DNA of 64,000 nucleotides, from positions 1-64,000 of the forward strand of contig JAIVFH010000114.1 of NCBI GenBank assembly GCA_025765595.1, read 5' to 3'. Under the pieces are notes generated by a model, which was not told the origin of the DNA, searched no databases, and saw only the letters and a list, made by a program, of their open reading frames with translations. Made by a program: the position numbers and the translations under genes. How positions within the stretch are numbered: the first letter of the stretch is position 1; every line of letters starts with the position of its first letter. Source of the DNA: Obelidium mucronatum (taxonomy: Eukaryota; Chytridiomycota; Chytridiomycetes; Chytridiales; Chytriomycetaceae). Shown piece after piece: positions 33,254 to 46,288 of the stretch.

Positions 33254-36200
33254 ATGGCTCAATCAGTCTATTTAGCTCCATTACTCGGCGGACCGCAGCA
33301 GCACCAAGTACTTTCATTCTCTGTTAAACTGCCTATGCTGCTTTGCTAAAAATGCTCGGAACAGTTGAAGCAAGCGCTGACTTTCCTTGGATTTGTACAA
33401 GTTTCCGAAGCTGTCGACGCCGACGTTATCGTTTCAAACAGCGGCGATGCAACTGAATTCATCGCAAAAACCGTTTCTGTTTCGTGGCTGCGAACGCTGG
33501 TCAATCTGCAGCAGCGCGACGAGTGAGTCCGAATTAGTGACCTGCGGTCTTAACAAAGAGACAAACAGCTTTCAGTTCCACTCGCCCGATCCTGCGATGA
33601 TATTTTCGGGTTTCGTTGTTGCGGCAAGTGACGAGGTGGGTGTCAAACGTATAAAGAGACTGTCCGATCTGACTATCCTGTGAAGATCTCAATTCATGAC
33701 AGAGCCGCAATCTTTGGTTCTGTACTTGCATTTGGTGGTCAATATCGAACCACCCTTGCAAAGGATGTAACGCATTTCATCGCCTTGACATCAACCACAA
33801 CTGAATATTCAAAGGCTCTTGTTCAATCCAACCTCCCCCAGCGCTTCGACAACCTGAACAGAAACCCAAATCAAATATTTACTGGTCATGGTCTAAAAAT
33901 TGTGTTGCCTCATTTTTTTGATGATTGTATCAGAGTGAAGCGACGGATAACAGAATACTTATACTCATGGCCCGATATAAAGATTTTGAAGGCTATGCAT
34001 GAAAATTCTGTTTTCGGAAATCCTAATGGGTTATTTGGAGGTGCTGTTGACAAGGGTGGGTTTTTTGAATTAATTTCATGCAAAGAAACTGAATGATTGA
34101 CGTAGATCCTGGCCCGGCCTCGAAGAACAAAGAGTTTCTCAAAGGACACTTGATTTATTTTGGGCGGGATTGTGAAGACTCTTTGGTTAAAGGAGTTCAT
34201 GGCGCCATTCAGCAGGTTGGGGGGAAATTAGCCAAGGAATACAGTGCTGAATGCACCATCGTCATTCTTCTTAAACGTGAAGGTTCAATTTACGTTCAAG
34301 TGAGGCTTCCAAGCGTTATGTTTCATCATCACTTAAACATGCATAGGCCTCAAGAAACCCCACCCAGCTAGTTGGAACACCGCGATACATCTATGACTGC
34401 TTTAAATTAACAACACTCACCCCTCCCAAGCATAAGCTTCTTCATTATCCCGCACCTGCATATTCTATTCCTCAATTTAAAGATCTGAAGATTTGTGCCA
34501 CAAATTACGTTGGTCAATCCAGAACAGACATTGAAACAATGGTGGTGCAACTTGGAGGAACCTATACAAGGCAAATGACTCAAGATAACACACATGTCAT
34601 TTGTGCCAGGTATGAATGGCATTATATTCAATTTTATGCTAATTTTCCACAAGGCCTTACAGCGAGAAAACAAAACGGGCGAAGGAATGGGATATTTCTA
34701 TTGTCAATCATTTGTGGCTTGAGGAATGTTACCGCCAAGAGAAAGTCGTGAATCCCTGCCGTAGTGAATATTTGTATTATCCTGTCTGTTTGCCTCGGAT
34801 TGTTGGGGATGCGTTTTTGATTCCAGCGAAGATTGAGAAGAGTGTTCGTATGGCTGAAAAGACACTGCTGGGTCCTACAATTTCAGAGACTAAGTCAATC
34901 GATCGTGATCCTATAACAAACGACAGCTTCCCGTCCAACCAAGAATTCTTTTGTGAAAATGGGGGGCTTAGCTGTTCGGGAATCATTTAATGAAACTGAG
35001 GCCGGCATTGGGGAGGAAATTGAAAATACGCCGAAAGAATCTGAAGATAATTATGGACAAGAACGTACAAATATGCCAAGAAAGCTGTCGGCGATTAAAA
35101 ATCAACCATCTATGTCAACATCCACATCTTCAACACCAAAAGTGACTTCGTCGAAGTCTTTGAAGTCCACACTGCTATTCACTGCAGCGGGAACTACAAG
35201 TGCAGCAGTAACAGGAGATCAAAATACTTCAGTCGCGATCGCACCGACTGCCCTTTATCACAAATCCCCAGTAACTGTTTACAAGTCAAAGCGCAACTCA
35301 TCGGCAACACCACCAACGCCCAAATACCTTGCTGCGATTGCAGTAGATGTGGATCCGCCCAGCGATACATCGTCCAAAAGAGAGAGAATCACGGTTCAGA
35401 GTGTAACGAAGGCGTTGAATCACGTCGAAAATCGGCCAAATAATGTCGGAGCGGCATCAAAGCTAAAACAGAGTGTCCCCATAACTGGAGTCAAGAGAGG
35501 GAGGAGGAGTTCGGTGGGAGCCGATGTTTGGACAGAAATCGCACCTGCAAATTCGCGTCAGGAAAAGAAACAAAAACTCTCTGAAAGCATTCGCATTATT
35601 TGCACTGGGGGGAGCAAGATCGATAAGGCTCTGTGGAAGGTTTGAAGACCATAAGTTCTCTTCTTACAGCACATTGAACAACACTGCAGGACATCCAAAA
35701 TATGGGAGGGAAAGACGCCATGGATATTGAAGGCTGTACCCATTTGGTTACAAACAAGATTGTCCGCACGGAAAAGTTTATTACGGCTCTGACTCTTGGG
35801 AAAGAGGTTGTGTCAAGTGAATGGGTTGAAAAGAGTCTCAAAGCTGGTCGCTGGTTAGGTGCGTTGTCTTAATCTTCAATTGGCCGATTCGCGTACCTGA
35901 CGCCTTTGATATAGACCCGAAATCGTTTCGTCCTGTCGATGAAACATCTGAATACCCTCAGTTTTCTATAACAACATCTCTGGAACGGTCCCGATCCACT
36001 AAACTGCTTTCTGGCTTCAATATATATGCCACTCCTCACGTGAGTCCTGATTGGACGATTCTTAAGCGTTTGGTTGAACATGCGGGTGGAAAAATGGTTC
36101 CACCGTTAAGCTTGCGAAAACTGAGCACAAATGACATTCGGCTGTTTACGCATATTGGAAGACCACTGAACAGCAGCCCACTTGGAAGCGACAACTTACC

Positions 36201-36401
36201 TTCCAGCAGCGGTGGGGTTGTTGCAAGCGGGAGTGTAGTTGCTTCAAACAGAGTAGTCCTCATTTCATGCGAAGATGACTGACGATGCGTATGGAGAAAA
36301 GTTGAAGGGATTTGGTACTCCCAATTTACAGCGTGGAACTTTTAATCAGTGGGCTGATGTATCAAGAATTGCGCATGGATGACGCCAATTTTCTCTTGTA
36401 A
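33254..36401 (+). CDS. six-BRCT DNA-damage scaffold, Rtt107/Brc1-like
   Basis: Ten exons: 33254-33307, 33365-33522, 33569-33635, 33686-34040, 34106-34293, 34347-34609, 34663-35639 (no intron needed inside), 35690-35858, 35915-36401 and their GT-AG introns give about 903 residues. BRCT-like blocks: MAQSVYLAPLL...VSVSWLRTLV; IFSGFVVAA...FGGQYRTTLAKDVTHFI; FLKGHLIYFGRD...VGTPRYIYDC; CATNYVGQSR...NHLWLEECY; then a long Ser/Thr-rich linker and two C-terminal BRCTs (IRIICTGG...SSEWVEKSL; LLSGFNIYATP...YSVELLISGL). Four plus two BRCTs is the Rtt107/Brc1 layout; such proteins bind gamma-H2A at stalled forks. It needs an extra-G correction near 34957, and +4 (GACTGAC, near 36272) and +1 (near 36327) corrections in the last exon. 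Confidence 0.82.
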
Positions 36402-36496
36402 GCTGTATTGTTACTTGGAATAAAATATTTGCAAGTGAGAAAGGTAAGTGAAATTAAAATTATCTCAATTATTATTATATTCTTTCTGCAAATAAT

Positions 36497-38275
36497 ATGC
36501 CTGAATGTGTTATTATTCCTGTTGGCCAATGTGGAAATCAAATTGCCGCACGATTCTATGACCTTGCCCTACAAGAAATGGCATCCGCCGATTTGTCACA
36601 GACTTTGGCGACATCAACATTCTTTGAGTTAGTTGCCTCTTTTTTTGTCTTCAAGTGCGTTTATTGAAGCACAACCAACCAGAAAACATGGTAAAGCTAT
36701 TAGGGCTCGCGCAGTGCTAGTCGATATGGAAGGTAGTATAGTCTGTAAACGGGTGCCCCAACTGAACTAATTGGGCAGAGGGCGTGCTTGGCCAAACACT
36801 CAACAGTCCACTTGGGCCATTATTTGCCAGCCATCAAGTTGTAGCTGGTAATTCAGGAAGTGGGAACAATTGGGCTGTGGGTTACAACGAATATGGCAAT
36901 GAAAGAGGCGAGGAGCTTAGTGAAAAGGTATTGATCGAGTCTTCGCATTCTTCAAAGCACTCACCGTTCAAAAAAGATTCGAATTCAAGCCGAAGGATGC
37001 AATTCCCTTCAGTCATTTTTTATTCTGAATTCTCTTGGGGGTGGAACTGGAAGTGGATTAGGCTCGTATATTATTGATCTGTTGAACGACGAATATCCGC
37101 AAGTGTATCGCTTTGCAACGGCCATATGCCCCTCAGAAGATGACGATGTAGTCACTTCTCCTTATAACTCAATGCTGTCAATGTCTCATTTGATCAAATC
37201 GGCCGATTGTATCCTGCCTGTTGAAAACGAGGCGCTGATTGATATCTACAACAAGATTTCAGCGGGAGTCAAACGCGAAGTAGGATCCGAAGGAGTTCGA
37301 ACGCGTGTGGTTGGTCAGAGCGTGCCCATTCGGACCGTTGTCGACAGTGGACAGCGAGCGTTTGGGGGAATGTGCTCTGGAAAGCGAACAAAGCAACCTT
37401 TTGACGAAATGAATAACATTGTCGCGAACTTGATCATAAATATTACGAGGTTAGGCTGATTTTCATGTATTACTTGTTCCTTGTTGTTGGTTGATATTTT
37501 GCCGCCTAGTTCAATGCGTTTCGAAGGCACCATGAATGTGGATATCAATGATATTGTTACGAACTTGGTTCCATTTCCGCGCCGAAAATTCCTGCTTTCC
37601 AGTATGACGCCACTATATACTCTTGCTGATGTGAACGTGCCAACGCGACGGTATTGATGCTCTCACAACTTGCAGTGCTGACGCTAGCTTTTAGACTGGA
37701 TCAAATGTTTACCGATGCATTTTCAAAAGACTGCCAGCTTATAAAAGCTGATCCAAAGTCATCAACTTTCCTCGCATGTGCATTGATGATTCGTGGCCAA
37801 GTGGAGGTCTCTGATATTAGAAGAAACGTTGATCGGTGATAAAATACCATAGTTGGCTCGTCCTTCTGTTAAATGCTTATTTTCTACTTCTAGGGCCAAA
37901 TCATGGCTCAAATTCGCTGATTGGAACCAAGATGGATGGAAAACGGGTTTATGCTCAGTTCCCCCAATAGGACAAGTGAGGATGCAAGAATTGATTTCTT
38001 AAACTAACAAAATAACAACTCATACAGACCCATAGCTTGCTGACGTTGTCCAATAATGTTTGCATCAGTGATTCTTTAGATCGAATGCGATGTCGTTTTG
38101 TGAAGCTGTACAAACGAAAAGTATTTCTCTAATATTGTTTTTTCGATCCTCCATAACTCCCAACTTATTTCTCCAGGCGAACTTGCATCACTATTTAAAT
38201 TATATTGATAAAAATGAGTTTGATGAAGCATTGGAGAGTGTGCATTCGTTGATTCAGGAGTATCGAGTAAAATGA
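36497..38275 (+). CDS. TUBE1: epsilon-tubulin
   Basis: Nine exons close perfectly in frame: 36497-36627, 36656-36732, 36779-36927, 36977-37449, 37510-37650, 37695-37835, 37894-37975, 38028-38120, 38177-38275 (1386 nt, 461 residues; animal epsilon-tubulins are about 475). Visible motifs: VGQCGNQIAARF at the N-terminus; the GTP-phosphate loop LGGGTGSGLGSYI; family-specific ISPSEDDDV-like (CPSEDDDVVTSPYNS), PFDEMNNIVANLI, LVPFPRRKFLLSSMTPLY, DQMFTDAFSKD and SWLKFADWNQDGWKT. Alpha and beta tubulins lack this set. Epsilon-tubulin is a basal-body protein needed for triplet microtubules, so its presence predicts a flagellated life stage. No damage seen; it lies 96 bp from the BRCT gene, same strand. 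Confidence 0.95.
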
Positions 38276-38627
38276 CAAATAATTTAACAGGAAGCTTTCA
38301 GCCAAATCTTGCCATTTCCTATACTTCTAAAGTATAATTTGGTAGAATTCATAAATACGCGGGGGAATATGAGGTATTGGTGGTTTTGAATTAGTGAGGA
38401 CTGGTATGACGGCAGGTTAAAGCAGTTTCCTCCCCAGCGAGTGACGTGATCTAAAAAGTGACTGGCACTTGCTCTTTTACTTCTTTAGAGTATCAGTCTT
38501 GGATGTGTGAGTGAGCTTGTTAGAGTTTGAAACCCATTGTTCTTTCTTTTTTTAAACCACCCTTCCCTGTCCTACCGTGAAACAAGAGGCAAGGGAACCT
38601 ATCTCAAACCAAAAAAAAAAGTACAAA

Positions 38628-40779
38628 ATGATTCAAGTGTACTATAACAAGTCATTTTTCAGCTTTCAATCCTCGATATCAGTTTCCGAGCTCTTCCATA
38701 TCCTAAAAGTTCGACGCGACCAATTCCCCTCCATCATCTCAATCGACAATTCACCACCACTCAGCGACCCTGAGGAAACTATTCCGGATGGAATCTACAC
38801 ACTTGTTGTTTTGGAGAAGAAGGAAGCGGAGCCCTTTGAAGTTGGGATTCCGAGGCATCAACGGCAGAATAGAGAGCACACACATACCCTCGACGGCCGC
38901 AGAATATCCAGTAGTCATCGATTGAATATTCAGTCCGATGATGAGCTTTCTGAGCCATGGAAGCAGTGTAGTGGGGGCGAAACATGAAAAGCCACTTTGG
39001 ACACAACAGCGAAACGATCCAGAAAGACCAACAATTGATAAACCTTTCAAGAAATGGTACTTTCAACAATTTGGACGCGATTTTGAAGAGATACAGGCCC
39101 TCTCGAGGTCAACCTATCGGCGAGAGGTACAGAGGGAATTGGGGGCTGGGAGACATGGAAAAAATGGCCGTGACAATGAATCGGATGCGGTATCAGCTGA
39201 CTACTCGGATAGGTCTCAAAACGAACGCGATCAAGATGGAACCGAAACAGAGAGTCGTGACAGCAAAGATAGTTCTGTAACATCCAATCGACAAGAAACG
39301 AAACACAATTCCCCAAGAAAAAAGAAATCTGTTGAATTAAATGACTTGATTTGAAGAAGGAAGCACTGATGATGGAAATTCGTCTGGCACCAGTGATCAA
39401 GGCACGAAAGATGGGGAGGATTTGCCTTCTTTACCCAAGAAACACACCACAAACTCTGATAAAAGGAAGGAGAGTGGAAAATCCAGAAATAGCCGAAAGG
39501 GCTCAAGATCCGCCTCTCCAAGTAGTACATCAAGCGACATGGAGTTTCCTTTACCATCATCGAGGTCACGCTCCGCAAGAGTATCTCAAAAGAAAGCAAG
39601 TTCATTTACAATGAAAAAGACAGGATTTTTGATCAGGACATTCAAGCAGGAATTAAAGCAATGTCTGCGGGTATTTATCAAACTTGTGTGTGTGTATGTC
39701 ACTTAATTATGTTTCTTTTTGGCAAGCTATTGCGTCCATACCAGAACGGTAAATATCCCACGAATATAATCCCATGAAACAAATGAACCCAATCACCACA
39801 CACATAACCCTCAATTTTCACAGATACTTCAAATACAATGCGATCCTATCGGCCAAAATGGATAATGCACTTAAACGAGTCAACCTAATCAAAAAGGAGC
39901 TAGACCATTCTATTGAGCCCACAAAGTCCCGTGTCCTACAAGTTCAACTGTTGAGCCTCTTGCACGCCGTTTGGCGAACAGTTAAAGTTCAAACGCCTAC
40001 ACAACAAAACCAATAACACTTCGAAAAAAAAAAATAGGCATGGGCAAAATTCAGCCCGAAATCGCGTCTCTTGAAAACAACCCAAATCTCCGTCTCCCAA
40101 ACAATCCAAGCCGAACAAGTCCTCAACAACCTCCACATGTGGCGAAGAATCGTTGAAACAGAGCACTCCCAGCATCATAATCATCATCGTCGTCGTCATT
40201 CTCCTCCACTTCTGGAAGGCTTGAAACTCATGAACGAGCAACCTACACACCTTTTCCGAAGAAGCCCGTATACACCACCGTATATATACTTGACTGGGTC
40301 GTCTACACGGGGGCGGCTGCATGACTGCGATGATGGGGATGATGGGGAGAAATCTGAATCTGAATTGATGAGTGAAATTAGAGTGGCGTTTTTGGATTTG
40401 GCTATGCGGGATGGTGTGTATCGCGATGATCAAGTTGGATGCCATCTTGGTGGATGTTATTGAAGCGTATCGAATCACGGAAGATGGTGCGTCGTCGTCT
40501 TCTTCGTCGTCAGAAGCAGTTTGGAATCGTATTTTGAGAAAGTTGCGACAAGAGTTTTGGTTGAGTAGCAAACCGGAACATTTGGTGGAGTTGATGGCAA
40601 AGTGGAATCAACCAAGAAAGAAACAGCTGAGAGGTGGGTCGGACAGTAGCAACAGCAGCGGAGCGAATACAGCATCTTTCGACAACAGCTCGGATGCATC
40701 CGACGAAGATCCAGAGCGGGAGACGCGGAACAAATCAAAGAATCGCGTCAGGTGGGACGAGGATAAATATTACAGTTAA
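38628..40779 (+). CDS. unknown Ser/Arg-rich, coiled-coil protein, frame corrections needed
   Basis: Begins MIQVYYNKSFFSF, a beta-rich N-terminal 70 residues that could be a ubiquitin-like fold, then charged, Ser/Arg-rich disordered sequence, then a helical block (ALKRVNLIKKELDHS, near 39860-39960) and a C-terminal globular part ending at 40779 (WNRILRKLRQEFWLS; acidic tail). Good introns: about 39675-39725 and 39750-39822. Single-base changes are needed near 38970 (G-run), 39353 (T-run), 39620 (A-run) and about 40420. The stretch 40016-40370 could be a separate downstream gene rather than the same protein. No family recognised; conserved neighbours argue against a pseudogene. Confidence 0.45.
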
Positions 40780-41031
40780 CAAGTCCACACAATCTTTATT
40801 TGAACTCACTTCCATAAATACAAACTTGAAGAACCAAGTCCTATTTTCTCCCTTTTCTAAATCACAAAAAGCTGGCCGTCATTTTTAGACACGTGATCCG
40901 TTTTCCTTGCAGTTGGTTTGATGAATCCCATATATTCCAAATGTGTCAACCCTGCAGCAAATCGCACTCTTTTATGGTTGAAATACAAATATTATTTGCG
41001 AAGTGAAATCAAACAAAAAAAACAATATTCC

Positions 41032-43965
41032 TTACTGAATATCGGTCTGGCTTGGACAGGGACTCTCCTTTCTCAGCACTTGCTCAAAAGAAATGAACAA
41101 ATCAAACAAGTTGATCATATGTCCGCATTCCGAATGCAGTTTGTACAACAAACTAATGTCCAAAGCTTTAGGATGCAATACATCAGAAGCTTTACAGCAT
41201 GTACAAGTCAAGTAATCAGAGGCAGCGCCCAGAGCTATTTGAGTTATAGGTCGGGGGTGTGGTTGGAAGTTCTGAAAAATTCGTCCAACTTAGTATTATT
41301 GTTTTTGAGGTTGTTGACGAAACAAACCTTCATCAACACTTTGGCAGCTTCTTGGTAGTAATAAATCTCATTGAACAAGTAATCAGTGTGATGCTTCATC
41401 GTTTCCCTGATAAACAAATCTTCATTAATGCACTTCCAACTACTACAAACAGTCAAATATGAACCTCACCCTAGAAACTTTTCAAATATCTGACAAGCTC
41501 GAAGCGCAAAGAAATCATAGGAGTTTTTATCAGGTCCCAAAACACCAGCCTTGAGCGAAACTTTTGTCTTTCGTTGATTCGGCGTTCCCAATTGTGCCTT
41601 TTGAAACCTCAGCTCCTCATCGAAATCATCCCTGTCACTACCATCATCATCTCCGTCACATTCTCCGTCAGTCTTGTATTTGGATTCAAATTCCTTGAGC
41701 AATGCTTGTATCTCGGTGATGTAACTTTCGACTTGATTTTGCAAATTGCAATGTTGAAACAATTCGACCCAGAAACCAAGAATACCAGCAAGTTCCATCG
41801 GTTTGATCCATCTTTTTTGGAAAAAAATAAGAAAAGTATGGGTGAGCAGGTGAGGACATGTCCGAAAAATCAAAAGAAGTTTGAGGACACTCACTTGAGT
41901 TTTCTGACCATTTCTTGAACAAACGCCTCTCTTACAAAGCAGTCACTGCTCAAAACACGTGAATATATGTTATACACGGTATTTTGATTGTTTAATTTCA
42001 GCATTGCTCTGGTGCTTCGGAGTAGTTGAATTGTGAAGGCCATCATGAAATGGTAATTCCCAAGGTTCACTTTGGCCGCGTTGATCGTTTTGGTCAAATG
42101 ATTGTCATCAAAGCATAAAAGTCTGACTTCTTCGTATTCCTCGGCAGCCAGCAGTGCCTTCACGTGACTAGAAATTGGGATATTCGCCGGTGTGTCAAAT
42201 GAATATCCGCGAAGACAACAAAAGACGAACCGATTAAACGACTTTTGTTTCCGCATCCTATCTAGAAGCTCTGGCTGTATTTGGGAAACGCCATCATGAG
42301 TAATCAAACTCGACAGTGAATCGCCATAAAAATGCTTCAAGGCAAAATACTAAAAATATTTTATCAATATTATTGACCTGGCAAGGGCATGGGACTCGTT
42401 TACCTGGATCGCGTCACAAAGGGCAGTGACAGATCGATGGTTACTCTTGTAACTGTTGAAGATTAATGAAAAGGCATCATGATTGAGCTTGAATCCATCA
42501 TGGTTCTTCAAGAACACCTGAAGAAAGTTCTTTTCAATATTATGCCAACAAAGTAGGTATAGAAAGAGCGATGTCACCTCAGTCACAATTGCGTCAACGC
42601 AATCATCTGATTTGCTCAAAAAGAATCGTTCACATCGAAGAAGACGAATAACAGATCTGTGCAAGTTGTTTTGGATAATGTCGAGTGTTGTAGATATTCC
42701 CAGAATAAACACAAATGGAAGTGTATCCAAGCAAGAACTGTGTTTTGTGATTTTATAAGTATAAATGAGTTAAAAAAGACAATCCTCGGCCTTCGGCCGT
42801 AAACATCCGAACCTGCAAAGTTTAACAAGATCTTGAAAAACATCGGTATCAAATCGTTCAAACTCGGGAATAGAAATAACAAGAACAGTTGATTCTTTGG
42901 CCTTCTTGGACTTTCTAGAAAACCAAGATTCCAAAACACGAATATCATATGGCGAATATTTTCTTCCCTGTTGATGTGTGAAGAAGAATGAAGGGAGAGA
43001 AAGGTTACAAATGAAAATAGACAAAAAAAAAGTGCAACACTGATATCAGTAATAGAATGCCGCCTTCGGCGGTAGGGTCCGTTTCCGGCGGAGTAAAAAT
43101 CAATACATTCATACATTCTGATACAAAATACTGTCGGTAAAAGATTTGCCATCACCACCGCCAGCAAGACCATCCAGATCAAGATCTTCATCATCATCGG
43201 CGCGATTGATCGTGTCGAGCAATTCATCTTCAGCAGCAGTTCTAGAATTCTTGAGTGACTTTTCCATTTCTTGTTCGGCCTCAGCATTCAGCAAAGCCTT
43301 TGCCGCATAATAGCCAATTTTTCCGCCAGGCGACATGACAGCATCACTGGCCGTTGATTTTGAAGCAGAATTACTCAAGAACTGGGCAATGAGTGATTTG
43401 ATGCACGACTTGATGTCCTGCGAGTTCAACGGACGCAGAACGGCCAGATTGAAGCAGTCCTCCGCGCTTTCGGCCACCAGCTGTTGCGTCAGCGTGTGGA
43501 ACATTTCGCCGTTGTCTTTTTTTGTTTTTGTTTTCCAATTTAGTTTTCGGACACGATGACTAATCACAGGCACAGAAACAACGCACCGCAGCGCAGCAGC
43601 GCCGCCGGCACTTCGCGGAGCGGCAGCTTCGGCGCGCCCTCGCTTCTGTGTCCGCGGCGCGCTGAAGGCGGCGACGTCCGCCAGCGTCGCGTTGTTGAGC
43701 GCCGCCAGCGCCGCCGCGACGCCCGCAGTCGCGCCGCTGCGGAACGCCGCGCTGCCGGCCACGCGCCGCGCCGCCGCCGCCGCGTCCTCGGCGCCCGCGA
43801 GCAGAGCCTCGAACGCATTCTGATTGGCCAGCCGCCGCCGCTTGCCCGCTGGCGCTGGCGGGACAACGAGCTCGGCCGTCTGCGGGAGAACGAAAGAAGG
43901 GAGTCAGCGAGCGGCGATCTGATTGGCGGAGAAGGTTGTACATCGACGGCGCGGGTCTGCAGCAT
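41032..43965 (-). CDS. ORC3: origin recognition complex subunit 3
   Basis: Eight exons close in one frame: 43965-43942, 43879-43115, 42967-42813, 42737-42404, 42349-41895, 41811-41470, 41442-41328, 41271-41032 (2430 nt, 809 residues; usual ORC3 600-720). Family features in order: NQNAFEALLAG and LNNATLADVAAF at the N-terminus; STVLVISIPEFERFDTDVF then LPFVFILGISTTLDIIQNNL of the AAA+-like domain; AIQYFALKHFYGDSL; RWIKPMEL-like; WKCINEDLFIRET; and the C-terminal winged-helix end ALGAASDYLTCTCCKAS ... LYKLHSECGHMINLFD. ORC3 is part of the six-subunit complex that marks replication origins. Exon 2 opens with a GC-rich, Ala/Arg-rich stretch unlike the rest of the gene and may hide another intron near 43500-43560. 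Confidence 0.9.
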
Positions 43966-43981
43966 TATTGAATAGGCGATA

Positions 43982-45475
43982 ATGGATAAACTAAATAAAA
44001 GAAATAATCAAAATAAAATGATCAGCGCAAACAACGCAATCACTGACTTTGAAACCTTCATCAACAAGTCAATCAACAACGATATATCCCAGGAAATAGA
44101 AGCTATTCTGAGATCCTCAAATGGTCTCGGTGACGAAATCTAGGAAAATGAAATACCGCCCTGATGCTGATGCCCAACGACTCAGAGACACCTTGTACTC
44201 TGTGGCCACTAACTGCCACCAGTGCTTCCACTGCCGCTGCCATCCCCTCTACAAACGCGTCTTTTGACCCTCATTATTCTAAACTTGATGTCCGTCAAAC
44301 AAAACCTTTCGTCCCACGTCATAGTTCTTTCAACTGCTCCAGTCATTGGTGATTCAAATACCTCTCCTCAAATTGATGCTCTCTCTGCGAAAATATCAGA
44401 CATGCAACGACAGGTTTTTTTTATTCTTCCACCGAAGGTGTATTCTTTCCTTTTTCTTTCATTTGCCCCTATACCGCTGAAGCAGTTTTGTCTGCTTCTT
44501 CTATTTAGAATGAGCTTTCACGTTTTAACATACTCAAAATCAGATTGACAATCTAGCATCTGCTACTGGATCATCAGCATCAAACACCCCTCACATCATC
44601 AACACTCAACAAAAGAAACCCACCACATCTACAAACGGAAACATTCCATCAAGTAAATTAGACGATGTCTGGAAAGAACTCCGTGAACTGCGGCAGTTGG
44701 TGGTTACAGCTTCGAATGCCCCAAAACCGTCCAATTCATCAAACGCAAACGCCACAGCAGCACCAGCAGCAGCTGTTTCTTCTCAAATCAAATCCTACAG
44801 TCAAACGAGAAATCAGGAAACACGATGCTGAAATTATGGATTCCTTGATTCGCCCTGAAATTGCTAGAGAATTGGCTCGAATGGATGTCCGTTTTACTCA
44901 ACGACTGGAAAGAATTAAACTGGATGGTAATGGTGGCAGCGGAAATCATCATTATTCCAAAGAAGATGACGTTGATGGAAACATGGGAAACCACACACAT
45001 TATTATTCTCGCGAATCTCCTTCCATCAGAACCATTGAAGAGCAAAACAGCACCACAATCCAGACTTTTGATGAAAATGATTCCTCTGAATCGATCCACT
45101 GGGAAAAAACACCGCACTCAAACCGCAAAGAAGCGTCAGCAACTAACAACAGCAACATCATCTCCATCTAAAAAGGCATCCCATAACCCAGTCAACCACA
45201 ACGATCCTCACCGCCACCAAAGATTCTTACCGTCTCCATCCACTTCCTCTGCCGAACGGGAATTGCATGATTTAATGGAACGTCTGAAACTAGATTTGGA
45301 TCAACAACAAACAAAATCAAAAAAGGGAGGGGTCCAAGTGGGTCGTGCCAGTATTAATACGCGCCAACAACCTTCTCATCGTACGCCATCAATGACGCTC
45401 GTTAAGCAACATTCTTACACGCAACCCACTTTTTCATCGCGTTTGAAATCTCGAGGTACGCCCGTGTGGAAGTAG
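43982..45475 (+). CDS. unknown coiled-coil protein, Ser/Thr/Asn-rich
   Basis: Divergent from ORC3, with 17 bp between start codons. Starts MDKLNKRNNQNK; the middle has a heptad-like helix (IDALSAKISDMQRQ joined across a GT...CAG intron, about 44413-44546, to IDNLASATGSS), another charged helix (LDDVWKELRELRQLV) and a further one (EIARELARMDVRFTQRLERI). The tail is basic and Ser/Pro-rich (SAERELHDLMERLKLDLDQ ... SRGTPVWK). The reading frame changes near 44142, 44330, 44800 and 45070, so the deposited sequence cannot be translated straight through. Coiled-coil with basic tail would suit a cytoskeletal protein, but this is inference; no family recognised. Confidence 0.4.
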
Positions 45476-45785
45476 TAGCACACAGGAAAACACAGCAAAA
45501 ATAAAAGGGACTCGAGTTTTGCACAATAGCTCCGTTTTGCTTATCCCAAACCCCCTCTTCACCACCACACATTTCTAAAAAGGTGAATTTTATTGGAATT
45601 TCGACTCAATCAGTAAAAGTTGCTTGTTTGAACGGGAAATAATTCCAAGGGCGAGAAATCTAAAGAAAACAGTGGTGAAAAAAGGACAAAAAGGAATCAA
45701 TTGCTGCGCTACATGGAAGACAGTACGTCAATGACAAAGGACGAAAGAAGAGAGAGAGAGAGAGATGGAGAGGTAAAAAAGAGAT
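45476..45785. other. intergenic, convergent gene ends
   Basis: Between two convergent genes. Contains a GA-rich microsatellite at about 45750-45770; otherwise nothing recognised. Confidence 0.5.
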
Positions 45786-46178
45786 TTATAGCCTCATAAT
45801 GGCTTTGATGGGAACACAACAAATGCGTCTTGTCAAAAACCCCCATTCCTTGTCTGGGAACTGTTTCTGCAGCTCAACCAATACAATTGGTTTCAATTGA
45901 GCCAGTTCTATGGCAGGTTCTGCTGAAGAAAACTGTTTGTCGCAAACCACACAACAGACTTGTTTTTCAACGGATTCCCAAGGAATACCGTTGATTAGGA
46001 TGACGGGAAGATCTATCAGTTTGTGCTGTTGCTGTTGTTGTGTTGGCTCTTGATGTTGATGTTGTTGATGTTGGTCTTTGTGGTTTGGTTGTTGTTGGCG
46101 ACAGCGATTCCATCGAAACTTTGGTTTCTGTTCAACAGCGTTTGGCATGATGGAGTGAAGTGTGGCGGTGAACGTCAT
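45786..46178 (-). CDS. unknown small Gln/His-rich protein with Cys pair
   Basis: An uninterrupted 130-codon frame: basic start, a Gln/His-rich stretch (residues 28-52), then a compact region with CCVVCDKQFSS and a C-terminal GFLTRRICCVPIKAI. The Cys pattern could form half of a zinc site, but no full signature is visible. No intron. It lies 110 bp downstream of CDC123 on the same strand. Not recognised. Confidence 0.45.
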   Translation of the reverse strand: MTFTATLHSIMPNAVEQKPKFRWNRCRQQQPNHKDQHQQHQHQEPTQQQQQHKLIDLPVILINGIPWESVEKQVCCVVCDKQFSSAEPAIELAQLKPIVLVELQKQFPDKEWGFLTRRICCVPIKAIMRL

Positions 46179-46288
46179 CTTTCATCAGACGTCGATCGGT
46201 ATCTCGTTGCTTGATATTGGAACTGAGAAAAAAAAATTGATGAGGCGTCGGAATTTTTTTGGCGGGGCACGTTTTTGGGGCACGCTAT

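Noticed and set aside
43560..43975. Long open frames on both strands in the GC-rich block
   Set aside because: They are shadows of ORC3 exon 2; GC-rich sequence lacks stops in every frame. Only the frame continuous with the ORC3 exons and flanked by splice sites is kept.
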